64,000 nucleotides of DNA, from positions 1-64,000 of the forward strand of contig JACKDL010000003.1 of the NCBI GenBank assembly GCA_020633555.1, given 5' to 3'. Source of the stretch: Myxococcales bacterium. Its GTDB lineage: Bacteria; Myxococcota_A; Bradymonadia; UBA7976; UBA1532. Shown one piece after another: positions 57,992 through 64,000 of the stretch. A program made the position numbers and the translations under genes. Positions within the stretch are counted from its first letter, which is position 1, and each line of letters begins with the position of its first letter. The notes under the pieces were generated by a model. It did not search any database, was not told where the DNA came from, and was given only the letters and a program-made list of their open reading frames with translations.

Positions 57992-59289
57992 AGGGCCCCG
58001 CCCTGGACCTGCCAGCGCTGGCGCGGGCGGTGCGCGACGGCCGGCCCGCGGCCCCCGGCGCCGTGCGCGGCGTGGCGGGCACGCTGGTGCGGCTGGCCCT
58101 GCCCGGCGCGGCCCCCGGCGACCGCCTGACCCTGGCCGACGGCGGCGTGCTGGAGGTGGTGGGCTTCGATGGCGATCTGGCCACGGCGCTGCCGCTGACT
58201 CCCGGCGTGCGCCCCCGCGCAGGCGATCCCGTGCGGCCCCTGCCCGAGGGCGCTCTGCTGCCAGCCGGCGACGCCCTGCTGGGCCGGGTGGTGGATGCCC
58301 TGGGCCGCCCCCTGGACGACGGCCCCAACCTGCCCGAGCCCACCTGGCCCGTGCGCCGGCGGGCGCTGCCCCCCCTGGACCGCGCCCCCGTGGAGCGCCC
58401 GCTGGCCACCGGCGTGCGGGTGCTGGATGGCCTGTGCACCCTGGGCGCCGGGCAGCGGGTGGCCCTGGAGGCCGGCCCCGGCGTGGGTAAGAGCACCCTG
58501 CTGGCGCAGCTCGCCGCCCAGGCGCAGGTGGACGTCGTGGTGCTGGCGCTCATCGGCGAGCGGGGCCGCGAGATCGGCGACGCCGTGCGCCGCCTGAGCC
58601 CGGCCGCCCGAGCGCGCACGGTCATCGTGGCCGCCCGCGCCGACGATCCGCCCCTGAGCTGGCTGGAGGCCGCCGACGCCGCCACGGCCCTGGCCGAGGG
58701 CCTCCGCGATCAGGGCAAGGCCGTGTTGTTGTTGGTGGACTCGCTCACCCGGGTGGCCCGCGCCGTGCGCACGGTGGGCGTGGCCGCGGGCGAGCCCACC
58801 ACCCGCCGGGGCTTCCCGCCGTCGCTGGGGCCCGTGCTGGCCGGGCTGGTGGAGCGGGCCGCCAACCGCGCGGGCGGCGGCACCCTGAGCGCCGTGTACG
58901 CCGTGCTCACCGAGACGGACGGCGTGGACGATCCGGTGGCCGAAGAGGCCCGCGCCCTGCTGGACGGCCACTGGGTGTTGGCCCGGGCCCGCGCCGAGGC
59001 CGGGCAGTTCCCCGCGGTGGATCCGGTGGCCAGCGTCAGCCGCTGCATGGCCGACGTGGTGGACGCCGAGCACGCCGCCGCCGCCGCCACCGTGCGCCGC
59101 CGCCTGGCCGGGCTGGCCCGCCAGGCCGACTTGCATGCGGTGGGCGCCTACCGCACCGGCGCCGATCCCGAGGCCGACGCCGGGCTGGCCCAGCGCGACG
59201 CGCTGGCCGCCTTCCTGCGGCAGGGCCCCGCCGACGCCGTGACCTTCGCCGAGACCCGCGCGGCCCTGCTGGCCCTGGCCCGCGGATGA
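57988..59289 (+). CDS. FliI/SctN-type rotary ATPase, orphan
   Basis: A 433-residue ATPase of the flagellar/type III export family. Walker A is AGPGVGKSTLL (about 162-172), then the family motif LIGERGREIGD (about 190) and LLLVDSLTRVARAVRTVG (about 248-265) as Walker B/DSLTR. The C-terminal AGQFPAVDPVASVSR is conserved. The N-terminal beta domain is present but short and Pro-rich. No other flagellar or type III genes lie in the window. It is coupled on both sides to M16 peptidase genes (GTGA before, ATGA after), an odd setting for an export ATPase. Confidence 0.92.
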   Translation: MKGPALDLPALARAVRDGRPAAPGAVRGVAGTLVRLALPGAAPGDRLTLADGGVLEVVGFDGDLATALPLTPGVRPRAGDPVRPLPEGALLPAGDALLGRVVDALGRPLDDGPNLPEPTWPVRRRALPPLDRAPVERPLATGVRVLDGLCTLGAGQRVALEAGPGVGKSTLLAQLAAQAQVDVVVLALIGERGREIGDAVRRLSPAARARTVIVAARADDPPLSWLEAADAATALAEGLRDQGKAVLLLVDSLTRVARAVRTVGVAAGEPTTRRGFPPSLGPVLAGLVERAANRAGGGTLSAVYAVLTETDGVDDPVAEEARALLDGHWVLARARAEAGQFPAVDPVASVSRCMADVVDAEHAAAAATVRRRLAGLARQADLHAVGAYRTGADPEADAGLAQRDALAAFLRQGPADAVTFAETRAALLALARG

Positions 59290-60647
59290 TCCTCGCCCCC
59301 CTGCTCTTCGTGGCGCTGGCCCAGCCCGCGCCCACCCTTTCGCCCGCCGCGCCGGCGGCCCCTGGAGGTCCCCCCGTGATCCTCGTCGAACAGCAAAGCC
59401 TGCCCCTGGTGCAGATCGGCCTGTACTTCGCCGGCGGCCCGCCCTTCGACCCGCCCGGCAAGGCGGGGCTGAGTGAGCTGACCAACCGCATGCTGCTGCG
59501 GGGCACGAAGCGCCGCGGCCGGGCCGAGCTGGAGGAGGCCATCGAGGCCCTGGGCACCGAGCTGTTCACCAGCACCCAGCGCTACGCCGTAGGCCTGGGC
59601 GCCACCGTGCTGGACCGGCACCTGCCCGCCTTCGTGGCGCTGCTCAACGAGGTGATCCTGGAGCCCGCGCTGGACGACGGCGAGGTCGAGAAGGTGAAGC
59701 GCGAGATGCTGGCCGAGGTGGCAGCCGATCTGGACGACGACGGCTCGGTGGCCGGCGTGTGGTTCCGGCGGCTGCTGTTCGAGGGCCACCCCTTCGGCCA
59801 CGGCACCCACGGCAAGCGCGACGAGCTGGCGCACCTGACGCTGGCGGACGTGCAGGCCCACTACAAGCGCACGTACACCCAGGCCCGGCTGGTGATCTCG
59901 GCCGCCGGCAAGGTGGATCGGGCGCACCTTGCGACGCTGCTGGAGCCCCTGCGCTACGGCATGCCCGAGGGCGATCCACTGGACTGGACGGGCTTCCCGT
60001 CGGTGCCGGCCCCCCAGGGCGTGCGGGTGGCGCTCATCGACAAGCCCGACCGCAGCCAGGGGCAGATCCTGGTGGGCCACCCCAGCCTGGACGCCGCCGA
60101 TCCCGACTGGGCGGCCCTGCACGTGGCCTTCGTGGCCTTCGGCGGCACCTTCACCGCCCGGCTGATGCAAGAGGTGCGGGTGAAGCGCGGCCTGAGCTAC
60201 GGCGCCTACGCCCGCCTGGCCACCGACCGGGTGGGCGGCTACGTGTCGCTGAGCGCCGCCCCCGAGGCCAAGGACATCCCCCAGACCCTGGCGCTGCTCA
60301 TCGGCGAGTACCGGCGCTTCGTCACCGAGGGCCTGACCGCCGACGAGGTGGCCTTCGCCCGCGGCTACCTGCGCAACGCCTGGACCTTCACCGAGGAGAC
60401 CGCCGGCGCCCGCGCCGCCCAGCAGACCCAGGCGGTGCTGCTGGGCCGCCCGCAGGACTACCCGCTGAAGTGGCCCGCGCTGCTCGAGGGGCTGACGGTG
60501 GAGGCCGTGGCCGACGCCGTGAAGCGCCGCCTGTCGGCCGACGACCTGCTGGCGGTGGTGGTGTGCTCGGCCCCCGGGCTGCACGCCGAGATCCAGGCCC
60601 TGCCGGGCGTGGATCGGGTGACCGTGCACCCCTACAACGGGGAGTGA
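59286..60647 (+). CDS. M16 peptidase, inactive partner subunit
   Basis: A 453-residue exported protein with an N-terminal signal (LLFVALAQPAPTL). It has the M16 fold but the HxxEH motif is replaced (GLSELTNRMLLRG, about 60), so it is catalytically dead. The C-terminal RGLSYGAYARL and FARGYLRN segments match the glycine-rich-loop subunit of two-chain M16B peptidases. It should pair with the active M16 protein encoded two genes upstream. ATG overlaps the ATPase stop (ATGA). Confidence 0.92.
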   Translation: MILAPLLFVALAQPAPTLSPAAPAAPGGPPVILVEQQSLPLVQIGLYFAGGPPFDPPGKAGLSELTNRMLLRGTKRRGRAELEEAIEALGTELFTSTQRYAVGLGATVLDRHLPAFVALLNEVILEPALDDGEVEKVKREMLAEVAADLDDDGSVAGVWFRRLLFEGHPFGHGTHGKRDELAHLTLADVQAHYKRTYTQARLVISAAGKVDRAHLATLLEPLRYGMPEGDPLDWTGFPSVPAPQGVRVALIDKPDRSQGQILVGHPSLDAADPDWAALHVAFVAFGGTFTARLMQEVRVKRGLSYGAYARLATDRVGGYVSLSAAPEAKDIPQTLALLIGEYRRFVTEGLTADEVAFARGYLRNAWTFTEETAGARAAQQTQAVLLGRPQDYPLKWPALLEGLTVEAVADAVKRRLSADDLLAVVVCSAPGLHAEIQALPGVDRVTVHPYNGE

Positions 60648-60671
60648 CCGGCGGCCGGGCTCAGGGCCGGC

Positions 60672-62078
60672 TCAGAACTGGAAGTAGACGAAGGGCACGG
60701 TGGTGTTGGGGCTGAGCATCAGCACCGCCAGCACCGCCCCGGCGTAGATGACGCTGCGCACGGGCCAGGGCGTGCGGGCCGCCAGCCGCTCGACGTCGAG
60801 CCGCGCCCCCACCAGCGTGCCCACCGCGAAGGTGGCCACCAGCGCGACGGCGCCCACGTGCAGGGCGGTGGCGCCGCCGCTGGGGACCACCATGCGGGCC
60901 ACCATCCAGCCGAAGTCGCTGAAGCTCTGGGCCCGGAACAGCACGAAGGTCACGCACACGAACAGGAACGTGCTGAGCCCGGCCACCGCCTGCCAAGCCA
61001 GCGTGCGCCGAAAGGGGGCGCCCTCGAAGCGCGCCTTCCAGCCGCGGTGCAGCCCCAGCGCGCCGCCGTGCAGGGCCCCCCAGATGACGAAGGTCCACGC
61101 CGAGCCGTGCCACAGCCCGCCCAGCAGCATGGTGAGCATGAGGTTGCGGTAGGTCTTGCCCGGCCCGCCCCGGTTGCCGCCCAGCGAGATGTACAGGTAG
61201 TCGCGCAGCCAGCTCGACAGCGAGATGTGCCAGCGCCGCCAGAACTCGGTGATGTCGCGGGAGCGGTAGGGCGTGCGGAAGTTCTCGGGCAGCTCGAAGC
61301 CCAGCGCCAGGGCCGAGCCGCGGGCCATGTCGGTGTAGCCCGAGAAGTCGGCGTAGATCTGCAGGCTGTAGCCCAGGGCCGCCAGCCACACCGAGGCGGT
61401 GTCATAGGCCGCCGGATCGGCGAAGACCACGTCCACGCACTTCACAGCCACCAGATCGGCGAACACCGCCTTCTTCACCAGCCCCCAGAGGAACAGGCGC
61501 CCGCCCCGGCGCGCCTTCTCCACCGTCAGCGGGGGCAGGGCGTGGAGCTGATCCATCAGCTCGCCCACCCGCACGATGGGCCCCGCCACGAGCTGCGGGA
61601 AGAAGGCCACGTACGTCACGAAGTGCACCGCGCTGGGCTCGGGGGCGCGCTGCCGCCGCCAGACGTCGATGGTGTAGCTCATGGACTGGAAGGTGTAGAA
61701 CGAGATCCCCACGGGCAGCAGCAGGTTCAGGGTGGGGATCGAAGCGTGGAAGCCCAGCGCCTCCACCAGGCCCGCCGCGCTCTGCAGGAAGAAGTCGGCG
61801 TACTTGAACACCGCCAGGCTGCCCAGGTTGGCCACCAGGCTGCCCAGCAGCCAGCGGTTGCGCACCCGGGTGTCCTCGCTGGCGGCGATGCGGTGGGCCG
61901 CCACGTGGTCCACCGCCGAGCTGCCCAGGATGAGGGCCAGGTAGCGCCAGTTCCACGTGCCATAGAAGCCCAGGCTGGCGAACAGCAGCACCCAGATGCG
62001 CGCTCGGCGCGGCGCGGCCCAGTAGCTGAAGAAGACCGCCGCGAAGAAGGCCAGGTACTCGACCTGCGAGAAGATCAT
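60672..62078 (-). CDS. MBOAT O-acyltransferase (AlgI/PatA-like)
   Basis: A 468-residue integral membrane protein with 10 or more helices. It shows the MBOAT core FFPQLVAGPIVR (about 166), YSLQIYADFSGYTDMARG (about 236), FWRRWHISLSSWLRDY (about 276) and the catalytic His in GGLWHGSAWTF (about 322). It moves acyl groups, usually acetyl, across the membrane onto an exported polysaccharide or glycan, working with an SGNH-family partner, here encoded just upstream with an ATGA overlap. Confidence 0.95.
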   Translation of the reverse strand: MIFSQVEYLAFFAAVFFSYWAAPRRARIWVLLFASLGFYGTWNWRYLALILGSSAVDHVAAHRIAASEDTRVRNRWLLGSLVANLGSLAVFKYADFFLQSAAGLVEALGFHASIPTLNLLLPVGISFYTFQSMSYTIDVWRRQRAPEPSAVHFVTYVAFFPQLVAGPIVRVGELMDQLHALPPLTVEKARRGGRLFLWGLVKKAVFADLVAVKCVDVVFADPAAYDTASVWLAALGYSLQIYADFSGYTDMARGSALALGFELPENFRTPYRSRDITEFWRRWHISLSSWLRDYLYISLGGNRGGPGKTYRNLMLTMLLGGLWHGSAWTFVIWGALHGGALGLHRGWKARFEGAPFRRTLAWQAVAGLSTFLFVCVTFVLFRAQSFSDFGWMVARMVVPSGGATALHVGAVALVATFAVGTLVGARLDVERLAARTPWPVRSVIYAGAVLAVLMLSPNTTVPFVYFQF

Positions 62079-63244
62079 GGGGCCCCGCCCTGGCCCGGCG
62101 GGCCCAGCGCGTCGCGGCCCAGCGCCGCGCCCGCGGGCTGCCCGGCGTCCAGCGCGGCCATCACCGGCGCGATGACCTGGGCCCCGATGCCCTGCGCCAG
62201 CCGAACGCGCCCCTGCGGGCTGATCAGGTGGTGGCCGTCAAATCGGCCCGCACTGAAGTAGTCGGCGTCCACCAGCCCGTAGGCGGCCTTGGGCAGCAGG
62301 AACACGGGCACGTTCAGCTCGGCGCCCAGGGCCATCATCTGCGCCCGGTAGGCGGCCAGCTCGCCCTGGCGGTACACCCCGGCGTACCAGTCCGACACCG
62401 GGCCGTGCACCAGCGCCACGGCCACGCCGGCCGCCTTCAGCCGGGCCACCAGCGCCCGCAGGGCCTGGGTCTGGCGGCCGCCCACGTGCCAGCCGCGCAG
62501 GTACACCGACGACACGGGCTGGGGCACCTGCGCCAGCGACTCGGCGCCCGCCGCGGCCTGGGCCTGCGTGTTCGCCACGGGGTCGTCGGCCGCGGGGGCG
62601 GCGGGGGCCTGTGGGCGGGCCGGGGCCCCGGCCAGCAGGCCCAGCACCAGGTCCCGCAGCTTTACGCGCATGAGCTGCCGGCGGTGGGTGGTGGCGATGG
62701 CCGACCAGGCCAGCGGCGGCTGCAGGAACAGGAAGGTGCGCGTGTCGTTGTCGGTGCCGCTCTCGAGGATGCGCGCGAAGAAGTGCCCCCAGCCCCACAC
62801 ATCGGGCACCACCACCGAGTTGCGGTACCCGTCGTTCAGGTCCATGGGCCCCATGCCCAGCACCACCAGCCGGGTGCCGCCCGCCTTCAGCACGGCGTCG
62901 GTCAGGTAGCGCCCGCTCAGGGTGTGCATGGCGTCGAAGGAGCCACCGTTGAAGGCCAGGTTGCGCACGGGGATCCCGGCGCCCCGGGCCAGATCCGCCT
63001 CGGCCAGCACCCGGAACCGCGAGGAGCCCAGCAGGATCACCGGCGCCGCGCCGGGCTCGGCGGCCTGCGCCTTCAAGGCCGCGGTGGAGGTGGGTTTCGG
63101 GTTGGCCTGGAAGGCCAGGGGCCGTAGCGCCAGATCCAGCAGCAGCAGAAGCAGCGCCGCGAGCAGGCCGGTGCGAAGCTGCCAGGCCACCGTCAGCCAG
63201 CGGCGAAGCGGCCCGCGCTGGGGCGGCGAGCGCCCAGTGTCCAC
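62075..63244 (-). CDS. exported SGNH-type acyltransferase partner (AlgJ/DltD-like)
   Basis: A 389-residue protein. A membrane helix (about 27-46, LLAALLLLLLDLALRPLA) anchors an exported domain. The nucleophile is in LLGSSRFR (about 74) and the Asp/His pair in FDGHHLISPQG (about 335), giving an SGNH triad. It probably takes the acyl group delivered by the MBOAT protein and transfers it to the glycan. GTG 63244 is the likely start. The stop overlaps the MBOAT start. Confidence 0.88.
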   Translation of the reverse strand: MDTGRSPPQRGPLRRWLTVAWQLRTGLLAALLLLLLDLALRPLAFQANPKPTSTAALKAQAAEPGAAPVILLGSSRFRVLAEADLARGAGIPVRNLAFNGGSFDAMHTLSGRYLTDAVLKAGGTRLVVLGMGPMDLNDGYRNSVVVPDVWGWGHFFARILESGTDNDTRTFLFLQPPLAWSAIATTHRRQLMRVKLRDLVLGLLAGAPARPQAPAAPAADDPVANTQAQAAAGAESLAQVPQPVSSVYLRGWHVGGRQTQALRALVARLKAAGVAVALVHGPVSDWYAGVYRQGELAAYRAQMMALGAELNVPVFLLPKAAYGLVDADYFSAGRFDGHHLISPQGRVRLAQGIGAQVIAPVMAALDAGQPAGAALGRDALGPPGQGGAP

Positions 63245-63354
63245 GGATCACCTGTGGGGTTGGAGGGTCGATCCGTACTAGACCACCGGGGCCCCGCCAG
63301 GGAAAGGCCCGCGGTGCGCAGGGCCCGGGCAGCAGCGGATCGCGTCGGCCGGGC

Positions 63355-63392
63355 GCCGGCCCGGGGGTCTTGTGGGCACCCCGGGCGCCGGC
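63355..63392 (-). terminator. hairpin terminator after the aldolase gene
   Basis: Arms GCCGG-CCCGGGG (63355-63366) and CCCCGGG-CG-CCGGC (63379-63392) pair with a two-base bulge, 5 nt after the aldolase stop. There is no T tract. Confidence 0.45.
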
Positions 63393-63397
63393 GGGGA

Positions 63398-64000
63398 TCA
63401 GGCGATGGTGACCTTCGCGTCCAGGTACACGTCCTGGACCGCGTTGAGGATCTGGACGCCCTCGGCCACCGGCTTCTGGAAGGCCTTGCGCCCCAGGATG
63501 AGCCCGGTGCCGCCGGCCCGCTTGTTGATGACCGCGGTGCGCACGGCCTGCTGCAGGTCGTCGGTGCCGCTGGCGCCGCCCGAGTTGATCAGCGGGCTGC
63601 GGCCCATGTAGGCGTTGGCCACCTGGTAGCGGGTCATGTCGATCTCGTTGGCGGTCGACAGGTGGCTGTAGACGTGCTTGTGGGTCTTGCCGAAGCCGAT
63701 GTCGCTGAAGCCGGGCTTGTGCACCTCGGGCAGCTTCTGCTTGACGATGTCGGCCTGGATGGTGACGCCCAGGTGGATCGCCTGCGAGGTCAGGTCCATG
63801 GCGGTGTGGTAGTCCACCCCGTCCTTCTTGAAGCCGTTGTTGCGGGTGTAGCACCACAGGATGGTGAACATGCCCAGCTCGTGGGCGCGCTCGAAGGCCT
63901 CGCTGACCTCGACGATCTGCCGGCTGGACTCCTCGCTGCCGAAGTAGATGGTGGCGCCCACGCCCACCGCGCCCATCTCGAAGGCCTGCTCGACGCGGGC
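63398..64000 (-). CDS. fbaB: class I fructose-bisphosphate aldolase (DhnA/FbaB type), 3' part
   Basis: 201 codons including the stop; the gene runs past the window end, so the N-terminus is missing. It shows GAVGVGATIYFGSEESSRQI, WCYTRNNGFKK, the likely Schiff-base Lys in IQADIVKQKLPE (about 75-86 of this fragment), NSGGASGTDDLQQAV (phosphate binding) and GLILGRKAFQKP. It splits fructose 1,6-bisphosphate in glycolysis and gluconeogenesis by a Schiff-base mechanism and belongs to the archaeal-type class I group, unrelated in sequence to eukaryotic aldolase. Confidence 0.95.
   Translation of the reverse strand, partial: ARVEQAFEMGAVGVGATIYFGSEESSRQIVEVSEAFERAHELGMFTILWCYTRNNGFKKDGVDYHTAMDLTSQAIHLGVTIQADIVKQKLPEVHKPGFSDIGFGKTHKHVYSHLSTANEIDMTRYQVANAYMGRSPLINSGGASGTDDLQQAVRTAVINKRAGGTGLILGRKAFQKPVAEGVQILNAVQDVYLDAKVTIA

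Noticed and set aside
57988..59289. ATP synthase subunit or Rho factor
   Set aside because: GERGREIGD and DSLTR motifs with the flanking sequence fit FliI/SctN rather than AtpA/AtpD or Rho.

Overview
The window looks like chromosomal DNA of a high-GC myxobacterium-like organism (Myxococcota). The evidence is a strong G/C third-position bias, Myxococcus-type cysteine-rich repeats in a large surface lipoprotein, several eukaryotic-like Ser/Thr kinases with extra domains, FHA proteins, a sigma-54-activator relative, RCC1 repeats, and long runs of genes coupled by GTGA or ATGA overlaps. I see no insertion sequence, integrase, reverse transcriptase, CRISPR array or rRNA. The species cannot be named from this.

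Region 1 (1-4.6 kb) is housekeeping: the 3' end of dnaG, rpoD, tRNA-Ile2(CAU), a zinc-ribbon coiled-coil protein, RNase P RNA (rnpB), smpB and tmRNA (ssrA). A clear promoter and a terminator flank ssrA. Region 2 (4.7-9.1 kb) has a small EXPERA-like membrane protein, an SDR (3beta-HSD/epimerase type), an FAD oxidoreductase and a cytochrome P450, possibly a lipid or sterol-modifying set. Region 3 (9.4-20.4 kb) is mostly exported or surface proteins: a secreted protein that may be papain-like, a DUF2817/M14-like hydrolase, a divergent DUF433/DUF5615 toxin-antitoxin-type pair, a transglutaminase-like protein coupled to an FGE-RCC1 fusion, a lipoprotein, and a large Cys-rich lipoprotein broken by a one-base shift in its Gly-rich linker.

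Region 4 (20.5-33.7 kb) is the signalling/conflict-like part: an FHA-winged-helix protein divergent from a kinase-FGE protein, a caspase-family protein, a lipase lipoprotein, a zinc-ribbon/LysM protein, an FAD-linked oxidase, and then (minus strand) an FHA-AAA-Fis regulator coupled to a kinase-STAND-FGE protein. This last pair is the tail of a seven-gene minus-strand unit starting at 42366: DUF4175, gluzincin/TPR protein, MoxR, DUF58, BatA-like, FHA-AAA regulator, kinase-STAND-FGE. Divergent from it is an ECF sigma factor, its membrane anti-sigma factor and a small secreted protein (42.5-44.2 kb).

Region 5 (44.2-51.1 kb) is a likely eight-gene minus-strand operon: 3-hydroxyacyl-CoA dehydrogenase, two ArsA/Get3-type ATPases, TPR lipoprotein, ruvX, mltG, DUF1841 and an AlkD-type glycosylase. 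Its promoter overlaps that of divergent thyA-folA. Region 6 (52.5-60.6 kb) has a single-domain response regulator and a plus-strand unit: S41 protease, DUF423, active M16 peptidase, orphan FliI/SctN-type ATPase, inactive M16 partner. Region 7 (60.7-64 kb) has an MBOAT acyltransferase with an SGNH partner and the 3' part of a class I fructose-bisphosphate aldolase running off the window.

All assignments come from reading motifs, gene order and start/stop geometry. No database search was run.
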